From Bolinopsis microptera (taxonomy: Eukaryota > Ctenophora > Tentaculata > Lobata > Bolinopsidae): a stretch of 64,000 bases of DNA. Every line of letters starts with the position of its first letter. The stretch's first letter is position 1. Below the pieces are notes generated by a model. The model saw only the letters and a program-made list of their open reading frames with translations, did not search any database and was not told where the DNA came from. The DNA is taken from contig NC_087080.1 of the NCBI RefSeq assembly GCF_026151205.1, positions 10,711,837 to 10,775,836 on the forward strand, in the 5' to 3' direction. A program made the translations under genes and the position numbers. Below are positions 12,124-27,200 of the stretch, piece by piece.

Positions 12124-12956
12124 TTTTTCAAATTTCATGTTTTATTTAATTGATTTTCTCAAATATTGGGTTTTATTTTTGTAAAATAAAGAAATGAAAA
12201 AAATCCCCAAATACCATGATTTAATTTGGGGTATGAAATGCGGTGGTCTTCGGAAAAAAATCCCATATTTTCGTTCCCAAATCATTAAGGTCACCGGAAT
12301 TATGTCGAATATAAATATGTCTCGTAAGGTGTTTAGTTACAATGATATGGATATTTTATGTTTGTTGTTATGAGAGTATGAGATTAGAGAAACGAAGACT
12401 TCTGGCCAACTTCTTGCAAACAAACTTAATTAATAACAACGAATTGAAGCTGCATCCAGCTTACACGACTATAAACGATGGATCAAGAAATAGTAACTAT
12501 ATGACACAAACCTCTAATAGCCTAGATACAGGCAAATGAGTATCTAAGTTATGCGACAATAGATAAACTACTGAAACCCACAACCCATTTGTTTGGGTAT
12601 GCATAACAAATGTCAGCAGGGAAAAACACAAGGCTGGCTAAACAATCTCTAATTTAACAGAAAAAGTAGCATTTAAGCATTTAGCAATTTCAACGTCGTG
12701 ATCATAGCACAACCGCAATTTTTATCGATTAAATCTGCCTGCATATACATATCACATGATCAATGACCATGATGTGCAAACTGTACACATTTACCTTACA
12801 CGTTCTCCAACAATAAAACTACAGCGACGCTCTCTACTCTGCTCTCGTAGAAAGAAAGACATTATAATAACCACACACTCCCTCGAGAGCAAACTATACT
12901 ACAATGTAGACTATAAATTATAATAAGCAGGTAACCAAGCACCGGCTCAACTATAC
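12124..12956. other. Intergenic stretch
   Basis: Contains the AATAAA at 12185-12190 assigned to the preceding exon. Otherwise no supported feature was seen. Confidence 0.3.
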
Positions 12957-13595
12957 GATATTAGCAACTTAACTATACATTACTAGGCTATATGTTAAAC
13001 AACTTAACTATACATTACTAGGCTATATGTTAAACAACTTAACTATACTTTAGGTTATATGTAAAACAACTTAACTATACATTAGGCTATATGTTAAACA
13101 ACTTAACTATACATTACTAGGCTATATGTTAAACAACTTAACTATACATTAGGCTATATGTTAAACAACTTAACTATACATTAGGCTATATGTTAAACAA
13201 CTTAACTATACATTACTAGGCTATATGTTAAACAACTTAACTATACATTACTAGGCTATATGTTAAACAACTTAACTATACATTACTAGGCTATATGTTA
13301 AACAACTTAACTATACATTACTAGGCTATATGTTAAACAACTTAACTATACATTACTAGGCTATATGTTAAACAACTTAACTATACATTACTAGGCTATA
13401 TGTTAAACAACCTAACTATACATTAGGCTATATGTTAAACAACTTAACTATACATTACTAGGCTATATGTTAAACAACTTAACTATACATTACTAGGCTA
13501 TATGTTAAACAACTTAACTATACATTACTAGGCTATATGTTAAACAACTTAACTATACTTTAGGCTATATGTTAAACAACTTAACTATACATTTA
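12957..13595. repeat. Minisatellite with 35-bp unit and 29-bp variant
   Basis: About 19 head-to-tail copies of a unit containing TTAAACAACTTAACTATACA followed by TTACTAGGCTATATG. A shorter variant lacks TTACTAG-type bases. Copies are nearly identical, implying recent expansion. Intergenic. Confidence 0.9.
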
Positions 13596-13713
13596 ACAAC
13601 ATGTAAACTACACGAACTATTCATTTACCAATATATAAACGAAATGAACTGTACATTAAACAACAAAAGTGTACAGAATACATCAAACGGCACATAAATG
13701 ACAAGAATAAGTA

Positions 13714-13791
13714 TTACCTGGGGACCCCAGGCTATTATGTTCATAAACATTAAAGATTTGGCGGAATGACAGGCTGAGCGCGGCCCAGTAA
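13714..13791. mobile_element. 78-bp MITE with 9-bp target duplication
   Basis: The short element starts TTACCTGGGGACCCCAGG and ends CGCGGCCCAGTAA. It is flanked by the direct repeat GAATAAGTA (13705-13713 and 13792-13800). Related copies occur at 56266-56406 and split around the foldback at 56553-59946. Confidence 0.7.
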
Positions 13792-13800
13792 GAATAAGTA

Positions 13801-15342
<1,542 letters not shown>

Positions 15343-15823
15343 GATCAGGTGAGTCATCATGAGTGCCACCTGGTAAAGCCGGTAAGAGACCTGATGTACT
15401 TGGAACACAACATGACGAAGGGCCTCACATTGTACTCTATAATCATAATACAAGCCACTGATGTGAAATAAAGATAGTAGTCTTGAGCTACACTAAGCTG
15501 GAGCGGAAAATGGGCGCCAATATGCTGGTTAGCAGGATGTACTGCGGGCTAACCTAAAGGAACTAATTAATCGTTCCTGAACTGTGTTTATGATGGTTGG
15601 TGTGTAGGCGGCGTCATGATCCTACCAAATGGCAACACATTATGGGCTTGTGAACAATGTGCCGAGCTGCGGAGCAGTTCTCTCTCTAACGAGACTCTGT
15701 GTTCTGTGGGATAATATCTTAGAGAAGAGGAGATATTATAATGGAGGAGGGATATTAATAGCCAGCCACTCAAAATATCAATATCATGGTTGGAATGTCT
15801 GGTGCTGAGCTGGTCTCTAGATA

Positions 15824-18800
15824 CTACATCTGTCTATTCGATAACAATGAGAGGTCGAGATGAGTCAGGATTAAGATGACTTGTAGCACAGGATGAGGAG
15901 GAATGTGGAGGGGTATTCTCTCTTGGTTATCATCCCTCTCTATCTGATCCAGCACCCACTTTAGCTGAGAAGACGGTGGTGTTAATAACGTACGGTACTG
16001 ATCTTGAAGAGTCCGCGTGAAATTAAATTACTGTAAATGGTAAAATGATGATAATATGTATGGATGACGTGTGTAATATCAAGATTCAAGTCATCTATTC
16101 TAGAAGGTAATAAAAAAGCAGGGATATACAGTTAAATCCAAGAATACCATCTTTGAATGGGGAATTGAGAAATACACGGTAATTGCAATATGCATGGGTT
16201 GAACAATAAACAAAATATCTATTTACCAGAGGTATGTCGTCTCCTTGAAGCGGACCTGGTTGAGGAAGCTAAACTCTCGTTATCTGACATTCTTGGAGAT
16301 AAGTTACCAGGGGACCTTGTTGTCTGCACACTGAGATAGTGGTATGAAATAACGAGGGAGAAGCAAATAACAGATGCAAAATATCAATAATACTTACATC
16401 CAATGTTAAAGGAATACAATTTATATAATTTCCTCTGCAAGTGGCAGCCGGCAGCTGAAAGCACCAAGACACGAAACTAAGGAAAGTTTGAAACATTTCC
16501 ACAATTTGTTAGTGCTACTCACTGCATTGTAGAGTCGAATGTTTGCCACTCTTTTTCTCCGTTCGTAAGCGACATATTGAAATCAATCTCTGAAACAGAG
16601 CATGTTAATTTAAAAATAAGTATAAGGTTTTTATACTTATCAAATAATTCAATATCACTGATGAAACATTCTCGGAGCATTCTAACTAGAGATAAAATAA
16701 CTCGCAAGGAATCTCACTTCGTCTAGCTCTAGGAGTAGAAGCAGTCTGCTGTAGAGTAGAGTTATTGAGTGACTTGAAAGGGAGGGACTGAGCGGGGGTC
16801 GGCTGGTCCACGTGGTTGGCAGGAAAGTAGCCCTGTTGTCCGGCCTTGTTCTCCCCTACCCACCATCTGAAAATACCAAAGTAATGATGACTGTTTTGCT
16901 AGGAACGTTCATATACAACGCTGAATGCTGATGTGGACCAATCTTAAAAGTGGTAAGATATTCTCTCTAATAAATTGTACCGGAAACAATAATATCCCTC
17001 ACCCGTCAGTGTCCATGTATACTAGTTTAACAAACTCTCCAGCCCTCAGTCCTATCTCATCACTACGCTGAGCAGCGTAGTCGTGCAATACTCGTAACTG
17101 GGAGAGTAAAAAGTAAACATCGTCACAAACCAGACCGAATTCGAACCAGCTGAGTCTGTCGACAATATAATCACATTGAGCAACTCATTTCGGATCAACT
17201 TTCTTACGGAAAAATAGAATTAAAATCTTACAAATATACGAAATATATTAGAAAGAAGAACTAGTCTGCATTTAAGTTGAGCGTTGGAAAGTATCAAAAA
17301 TTGCAGAGTATCAGGGTATGGTATCACGTGGCATTTTCAGTTCTTACCTTGATGAAGTTATCCCGAGGAAGGCCTGATATCTGCGCTATACCAGGAGTCA
17401 GGGTGATAGACATACCAGGGTTAATGGGTGTGCTCTGAACCAGACCGCTCTTGTCACCGGGTAGTTTCAGCTTGTTTCTCGTCTCTGCTAGAGCAGCTGC
17501 AGGTTCTTACGGGTTAGATACAATTGTTTTATTTTTGTTCATTAAACCACATGAGTGGGAAATTCTAGGTTTGCAGAAAATTATAATACGATCAGATGAA
17601 AACAGGTAGAATCGGTTCATTATCTAAAATATTTAGAGTGAGTATCGATCTCACAGATCACAGTCGAAATATTAAACTGAAATCTTACTAGAATTACCGT
17701 TAAGACTTCCTTTAGAGGGTGAGACAGTCAGCAGCTTCTCTTTAATCACCTCCATCTTCATACCAGCCCCTGCAACTAGATCGTTAACTTTATAGATTAA
17801 GAAAATTACTTGATTGCATTTTGGAGTTCTTCGAAGTTCGGAATTTTGAATCAAAAAATTGTTGACGAACCAACACTAAATCTTCACCCTCACCAGGAAC
17901 ATTTGCCAGCTCCTGGACAGTATCCTGTCTGTTGTAAAACTGAACAGAGAGAGAGGATCCAAATGCGGAGATGGCCACAAAATTATCATGAGGATGAAAC
18001 TTGACGTCAGATGTGCTGTGTGGGAGACCCAGTTTGTAGGTGTAACTCAGCTCCCCTGAAAGTATTAGGGAATTGTTACAAGTCTTGTGGATGTTGTAGA
18101 ATACTGTTGAGGAACTTTGGGGTGAAGATGTGAAAAAATTAAACAAGATTAAGGGGAGTTCTAGTTCTTAGACGCAGCAGAACAAGTGAACAACAAAACT
18201 TTTCCCAATAATCTAGAGGCACGGCTACAAAAGCGTATAACTAAATATTGTAATAGTTTGTTTTAACGACCGATTCAAATTATTTCACCATAGTTTACAA
18301 CGTAAAATACGTAGTGACGTACCAGTTTCTACGAGCCAGACAAAGACGTTACCATCTTCAGATGCAGATAAGAGATATGTACCACAGGGTGATACCGAAC
18401 ACTGAAGGAACAGCTATAAGTATACATACTATATATATATATATATATATGTAATGAGTTTGTAGAGCAGTCTGGTACCTATGTAATTCCCTCATCATTA
18501 GGGGCTTGGTAGCTCAGTGGCGTGGTTTCGAGCCAGTAATCGAAGGTTGCCGGATCGATACCCGCCATCAGCAAAAACCAACCCTGGTGATTTGAGCCAT
18601 ACTGATGAGTCCTAATAGGACGAAACACTGTGTCTATGGATATATATATATATTAGTCAAGGCGTTGTTTTACTGATAGTTGTGGCTAACTAATAATATA
18701 TATATATATATCCATAGACACAGTGTTTCGTCCTTTTAGGACGTCCTTTAAAGCACTTTGGAGGGATGAACGTTAGAGAAGAAAGATGATTTTCTTCTTG

Positions 18801-19030
18801 CATATTTTATTTTCTCACCTCTACCACTCTTTTGGGATTTCAACCCACCATAACTTGAATTGCTGAGTTACATAAATTTCTAAATTTTAAATTTCTTTTA
18901 TTTGATTGATTGATGGATTGATATTTTGAATAAATTTACTAACATGTCTTTATATCAGGATGACTGTAAAGGTACATTTTACCGACATTTGAAGTCAAGG
19001 CGTTGTTTTACTGATAGTTGTGGCTAACTG

Positions 19031-19119
<89 letters not shown>

Positions 19120-22100
19120 TTTTACAATGCACATGAAATATAGTAGGTTAATAGACAAACCATAACGTCAAGGACAGTTTCAATGTATGCAGAAGAAGCT
19201 ACCATAGCATTTGTTCAATTGGATATTTGATTCAAGAAAGTAAAAGTCTCAAAATTGTCTATTCTACAGACACACCAAGATAACAGTTCCACTAACCCGG
19301 ATGTACTCCCTCGTATTGGTGTGGCCAGTGTAGCGCTGAGTAACCGCCCTGATCCTCAGATCCACCAGTCTCACGTGACTGTCACGTGACTGAACAAACA
19401 TTCTCCGTTTGTTGGGATGCAGCAGTAACACCGAGATAGGCACGTCCTGAAGATGAGTGGTATCAGCTGGGTTCAGGTCTCATAGAGGCATGAAGAGTGG
19501 AAAATGGAAATACTGTTGAAGATTCTAAAGACTTAAAGAAGTCTGAAACACAAGTTTACGACAATTCAGCCTTAAAATTACTAAATAAACCTTTAGTTCA
19601 GGAGGTTGCACTGTTTCGGACTGTGACCAGGCTGAGCCCCCTCCATTCCACTCAATAATCTGACCTTTACTGTCACCACTGAAATTGTGGATTTAAGCAC
19701 CCTCTCTGCTCTTCATTTCACTATATTCTTAATACTTTAATATACATCTAGATAAAATTCGAGCTTAACTGAACTTAGATCTATCTAGCTGAGGATGACA
19801 ACAGAGCAAAGTGTCTGTTAAGTGTTAACATGTTCTCCTAACCAACCTGTAGAGAGTATCGTTTCCCTTGAACACGATAGAGTTGATGTGCCCAGTGTGT
19901 CCGTGTAGCTGAGCTAACAGTGCACAGTTCTCTCCCGCACAGTTCGTATCCCAGATCCGGAGGGTTCTGTCGTAGCTTCCTGAACGGTGGGGTCACCTTT
20001 AGTGGGGTCACCTTTAGTGGGGTCACCTTTAGTGGGGTCACCTTTAGTGGGGTCACCTTTAGTGGGGTCACCTTTAGTGGGGTCACCTTTAGTGGGGTCA
20101 CCTTTAGTGGGGTCACCTTTAGTGGGGTCACCTTTAGCTTTAGTGGGGTCAGTTATCTGTGCTCAGCAGAGAAACGCCAAGACAGATTATTAAATTGAAT
20201 GAGGTTCAAGAAAATAGAAATTGCAGTGAAAAATAATTCATCTCCAAAGAACTGGAGGTCATTTTATTTTAACATTCTTACTACTCACCAGTTATAACCT
20301 TTCTTTTGTCCACCCACTTAGCACTGTACACAAAACAGGGGTGAGCCATTTGTTTTGCTTGTTGACCATTCTTCCAAACTCGAGCGGTACAATCTGGGGG
20401 TAGTGGGTATCAGTTAGTGACTATAGTAACTATAGTGACTATAGTGACTATAGTGACTCCTAACTTAACAACATTCGCCTCAAAACACCAACATTTTTGA
20501 GCTTCGACTTTGTGATTGAATCAGTACAGATTACAGGAAAAAGACGTCTGTGATGTATTAAACAAGAGAATACAATCCAAATTTTAATTAGAGTATAAAT
20601 GATACACTTCAATGATTTTAGAATTTAGAAAGTTAAAATTTGTGTTACAATGTCTTATCAATCTACCACCAAGTACATAAAGATGGGATCATAGTTTTTC
20701 GCTGGTCTGACTTTAAAGTTCGTGGACTCTCAGTCTCTCGTTACTCTTGGCTATTTGATGTAAAGCAGTAAATTTTGACGCGGACCTTTTTTCTTCTGGA
20801 AGTTCAAATTTGCCGTTTCTCACAAAATCACAAAGAGCCGTGAAAAACTTCCTCACAAACAACCCGTAACTCCTGACAGTGAAGCAGTATAACACCGGGT
20901 TGATGGCACAGTTAAAAAGAATCAGGAACGTGCACATGCTGTAGAAAACGGAGAAATGTTTGGAGTCTTTCTGAGAATTCGTCAAAATGTAATGTCTCAA
21001 AACGTAGTATATCAAGGCATAGGGAATATAGGACATCAAGTGGGTTGCAGAAACCAGTAAGGTTGTGATCAGAGACTGTCTATGCAGATGTCCCGTTATT
21101 TTCTTCACGAATTTGCACAACCACACGGTAGAAACGAACAAAACTAACTCCGAGCAGCTCACAATCACTGTTCTCGTATAACGTATTATCCTTTTCAGCA
21201 CCAAATTACCAGGATTTACCACACAATCATAAGTTGCCTCCGGAACTCAACCCTAGGATCTCCACAGAATTGCACCGCCAGGAAGTTGCTCAAACACCAG
21301 ACACCCGAAACAGTCCACGCGGTGCCGGCTACTTTCCGACCCAGTCCCTTGGAGCGAGCCATCGCCCTGAGAGGGCTCAATATGCACGTTAGCTTGCTGA
21401 CACTCAGTGCAGCGACCAGAAGCAGCTCCGTTATGAGGCAGAAATAAGCCCAGGTTCTGAACAAGCCGCAAATAATAGCGGGGTACATGTTATCTTTCTT
21501 TATTATAAGGGTGATCCAGGAGGCTATATACACCGTGAAACCCAGGTTAGAGAGTGCAATGTGCCGGATTAGAATCGTAGATATATTATCTAGATGGATA
21601 GAGTTGTGTTTAAAGGAGGACCACAACACGAATATGTTTCCTGGTAATGCTGTCAGGATGATACTTAGTGTCCATATGATCATGAGATGCCATCCCACTC
21701 CTTCTGGTGGCATGTGCCTGAACTCTAATCCAGTGGAGTTCCTTGTGCCGCTCATTCTGTCATTTAAGAGATATTATAGATTAACTTTTTGTTAATTAAG
21801 TAAATTAATTTAATATTATTGATGTTTGTTAGGATGATAGATTTATGAGGTGCGGGCAAATAAAGATCATGAAACGTGGATTGAGTCAGTTTTCTTGTAA
21901 GATCTGAAAATGTACAGTAATAAGTCAGGAGCAATCGTAGCTTGCTAGTTCATACTTGTCATTACTGATGGTCATTTCAACTTTGGCTGAAATAAAACCC
22001 CAATCTTGAGGAGCAAATATCACACAAATTTAGATGAAATAAGCAGCTGGTATGATTTCTACAGCTGATTTCTAACACCAAATCATGGGGACGAGGAAAT

Positions 22101-24190
22101 AAGCGGTCACAAGGGACAGAATCAATCTCATCAAGACTTTTTATTCATTGAAAGATTTGAGATATATCTGGAGCTGAGTATGGGAATTGTAAAATCTGGG
22201 ATTGGAATATTATTTACTTGTGAATGGGAATTGGGTCATAGTTCATACTGCAGAATTAAATATTCTCATATCATATTACATATTATTGTGTTCTAATATC
22301 ACTATCAGAACGTTATGTCCTTGTTGAGCAAAATCATTCTGAAGCAATGTCGGTTATCAGTAAAGTACTGCAAGGGACTGATCTCGGTCTTAACTTCATT
22401 TACTGTTAAATTAAATGATCTAGATCAGTACGTGAAAGATTTTAAATAAAACTGAGCAGCGTTGGCGATAACACTCGATTAGGTGGGACAATATTAACGT
22501 TAAATAACTGCAATTTTCTCCAACAAAACCTAAACAGAATCATTCAATGGTCTGAGGAAAACAACACGGAGCTGCATGGAAACAAGTTTGAACTAGCTAA
22601 CAGGTTCACGTTCAACAAAAGAAAAAAATCGACTTTATCAAAATCTGATAAAAAGTAGAAAAATGTAGTAAAAAGACACAGCCTACGATCAAGCTTGTAA
22701 TAGATGATAATCTAACCCTGAGATGAGAAATACGTATCGTACGTACTTATAAAACCGCCTGTACGATACGTACTTTTCAATGTTTTCTACAACAAGAACT
22801 TCATAATTTCTATAATCGTCATAATAATAGGATCGTACGTGCCGCGAGCGCAAGAACCAAGATTATTCTGGAACTAATCGAACACGCGCATTGGATCAAA
22901 ATTATTCTGAAAACGTAGATTATGCACCACACCAACCCGGTGACCGACAACTAAGAACCTCTCATTCAGGCTCCCGCAGGTATCACATCACATGGCCCAA
23001 TCAGTGACGTGTCATTTGTAATGTGATCCCTATTCTAGCCATCCTAACGGCCGGACAACCAAAAACCTGGGTATAGGGTTCACAACCCTCCGTTTGCTGA
23101 AAACCTGCTACCTCTTGAGTGGGAGTACGCAGACGACGCAGACTTCACAGACGAGGATAAAAAGAATTTGGAGTCCATGTTACCAATATGCAAGGAGATA
23201 TTGGAGGAGTGGAATCTTTTTGTCAACGAATCAAAAACAGAGTTCACACCTATCTATCTGGCCGAGAAGAACGAAGTTGATGACAAAGGAGAGCCACTTC
23301 GAGGAAGAGAACCTTGGAGATCATCTATCTCACTTGGTTCCAAATTGTGCAGCAACGAGGACATAAAAAGACGATGTATTTTGGCAAATCTTGCTTTCCA
23401 AACCTACAAGAAAGTTTGGGAACAAGGTAAACGCATACCTCTTAAGACCAGACTTAAGATCTACGAAGCCCAGGTGGTCTCCGTCTTAATGTATAATTGT
23501 AGCTGCTGGGCTGCTTCAAAGCAGCTACTGAGTAAACTGGATATTTGCCACAGAAAGCATCTAAGGCAAATCATCAGAATGACTTACCCTAATATAATCA
23601 AAAACGACACCCTTTACAAGAGATGTGAAGTGGTTCCACTCAGTGAGCGTGTTGCATGTGCACGATAGAGGATGCTCGGACATGTCCCTCGCAGTGATAA
23701 CAACTCACCTGCACAGCTTGCATTACACTTTGCAGTAGAGAGTCAGAGTACTAAGGGTTCACATGACAGTTTAATAAGTAGTTGTGTATATATAAGTGTT
23801 CGAGCTCTCGGCATGTGTTCACATATAAACGGTCGTGAGTCAGGTCACGTGTGGCAGTGCAATTGTTTCATATTCTAGCTCAAACCTAGCTCTCCTTCAA
23901 AGTTTTAACAACAATTTCAAAGTTTGGCACTAGTAGTCTCTTAATAAGTTTCACGTCTTTGTGTTTTCAGTCTCGACTTTCCCTCATCCCCTTCATGACT
24001 AATATGCACGGGGAACTATAGGGGCAAATGAAGAAGCGAGGACTATTGTTATGCAGCTGTTACGTACCGACTCAAAAACGGCTGAATCCCCGCCTAGAAA
24101 GAAAACTCATCTCACAGTTTTCTTAGTAACACTAACTGTGTTTTGGAAGAAAATATGATCCACCATACACCCAACGTACTAAGTGTATGA

Positions 24191-24222
<32 letters not shown>

Positions 24223-27200
24223 ATAGCAGTGCACTTACATTGAACATATGTCTGATGAGCGTGACTCCTATTCTGTTTGAGAACATGTAGAGGTAGTGAG
24301 CTAAGTATACAACGACCACTTCGACATCAGGTCGTTCAAGGTTCGCACTGTACGCCTTGAAACAGTCCGATGACCGACAACTACGAACCTCTCATTCCGG
24401 GCGAGGCATACAATCACAAGTACAAGAGTTGATCAGCTGTTAATATACAACAGCACTCCTGGTAAACACTTACAAGTAAGCTACAAGTAAGTGTATACCA
24501 GGAGTGCTGTTGTATATTAACAGCTGATCAACTCTCGTACTTGTGTATATACAAGTAATAATAATACAATTGTATTTTAATCGTGTATTGAGTGTAAATA
24601 GTATAGTATCTGAGCGTTAATTTAATCAATCATTTTATTTACGTTTTACCGAAAAATAAATATTTCGGGGGAAAAATTACATGGTATTTTTCAAGAATGA
24701 AATACGGTTTGTATCGTACGTATTTAACCCCCGGTACGATACGTATTTCTCCTCTTAGATCTAACCGGAGGAAGCGGAAATTTCTTTCATAAAGATTTAA
24801 AATAAAACTGAGCAGCGTTGCCGATGACACCCGAATGGCGAATAGGCGGTACAATATTAACGTTAAATAATGCAATTTTCTCCAACAAACACTTAACAGA
24901 ATCATTCAATGGTCTGAGGAAAACAACACGGAGCTGCATGGAAACAAGGTTGAACTAGCTAACAGGTTCACGTTCAACAAAAGAAAAAATATTTACTATC
25001 TCAAAATCTGATAGAAAAGTAGAAAAATGTAGTGAAAAAGCCACAGCCTACGATCAAGCTTGTAAGATGATAATCTAACCGGAGCAACTAAGGAAGCGGA
25101 AATTTCTTAAAAACCTCCACATAACTATTTTTAATCTATCATCTCATCAAGAAATTTTACTTATCGGAAGATTTGAGATATATCCGGAGCTGAGTATGGG
25201 AATTGGGTCATAGTTCATACGTACTGCAGAATTAAATACTCTCATATTATCATATTGCATATTATTTGTTCTCATATCAGACTGCCATTGTTAATGGAAA
25301 ACATTCTGGAGCAATGCCGGTTATCAGTTAAGGACTGCAAGGGACTGATCTCAGTCTTAACTTTATTTATTGTTAAATTAAATGATTTAGATCAGTACGT
25401 GAAAACTGAAAGATTTAAAATAAAACTGAGCAGCGTTGCCGATGACACCCGAATAGGCGGAACAATATTAAACTTTAACTTATTAACTTTAAATTATAAC
25501 TGCAATTTTTTTCCAACAAAACCTAAACAGAATCATTCAATGGTCTAAGGAAAACAACATGGAGCTGCATGGAAACAAGGTTGAACTAGCTAACAGGTTC
25601 ACGTTCAATAAAGGAAAAAAAATTGACTTTCTCAAAATCTGATAAAAAGTAGAAAATTGTAGTAAAAAGCCACAGCCTTCGATCAAGCTTGTAAGATGAT
25701 AATCTAACCGGAGGAAGCGGAAAGGAGAGAATGCTTGTACCACTTGAGATCGTATACAATGTTGTAGTGTCCAGTAAGGGTGTACTGGTGTATCCCGTCG
25801 GGTATGCTGTAAACCAGAATAGGGTGACTGTCTTTACCCACACATCCGCATGCCAGCCATCTGTAGGGGTGTGAAGTTACTTATTCTGTAGATTTATGGG
25901 TTAGAGATCGTGATAAAAACATAAGCTTTTAATTGTCCCGAAATGTCTTAATAAAACTCCCGAAGCCAGAAATAAATAGCAACAGTCAACATTGATAGCT
26001 CATGGTGACCTGCACGTCCACACGCTGTCTAATGCGCGCGACCAGCCGATAAACTGTTGCACACACTACAGAAATTTACGCTTTTATCATAATAAAATGT
26101 TCGCGTGCGACGCAAACAGCTGATTAACTCTGTGTCGGACTGGTTCCCACAACACAATTGTAGATAAATTTGTTGGGCAACAGAATGCTTTTTGCGGAAA
26201 TCTATTATATAAATAGAGGAACACGAATTTCAGTCGTAAAGCTATGACTTGTTATATACCCACGAAAATGCCAGTAAAAACGTGACTAAGGACAAAATAT
26301 TTGAACATAAGTTATAAGTAAATTCAAAATGATAAACCTGCCATCATTAGAGAAGCACATGAGAAGGCAGCCCATCTCTGGTGTAGGAATCTCAAAATGT
26401 TCTGTTTTTGGAATCTTGCACATCTGGCCGGGGGCGCGACTCCACGTGGGCTTCTGTACTTTTGTTGCAACCTGGTTAAAGAACGATATCTGGGGTTTTG
26501 TTAGTATTGAAGAAATAAAGTAATGAGTTATGTTTGGTAACGGATAGGCCACGGACCCCTATCCACACGGACCACTATGCACACCTTATCGTGGGTTGTG
26601 TCCTGGGTTGAGTGAATTGAAGATTCACGTGGTAGTTATATATACTATTATTGCTAATATAATACTGCACACGATACTTACATTAATATTACTAAGTTAA
26701 CACTGTAAGTTTCTGTCAGAAAAGCTGCTAATTACTAGAGTAATTGAAAGTTCCACAGATACACTCAGGATTTTCAGAGGACAGAGTTGTATTAAATATT
26801 TATTAAATGTGTGTGATAGTGGTCAGTATTGATAAGAGGGGTAACATACAATACACGCTAATCTCAGAGACTTAACGACACAGTGATGCGGAGATTGTTA
26901 AATAAAAGTGTAGGAAAGTACAAGAGAGGTGACACTCTGTCTAGATTCGTCTGCTTGTATCCAACGTTTATTATAATTTGTGTGGCACATTAAACAGCTT
27001 ACATGTATATACATAGTGTGGTGAAGGCATATCACAACATATTTCCCAATAATAGAACAATTGGTCTACTCAAAGTTCAGCTCGAACCAAGTAGCCGGCA
27101 CTATCAGATTGTCTATTAATCACGTGTCCATAACCCTGATATATGATTGAATAAAGTTGACAAGAAATGCCCAGATATTGGAAATATGTTAAATGAGTAG

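Noticed and set aside
19838-20198. Open frames with TPLKV or GVTFS repeats
   Set aside because: They arise from the 15-bp minisatellite; the real coding part is AHI1 exon 16 (19847-19979) in another frame.
24251-24280. CTGATGAGCG as a hammerhead core
   Set aside because: No matching stem II closing strand or GAAA follows.
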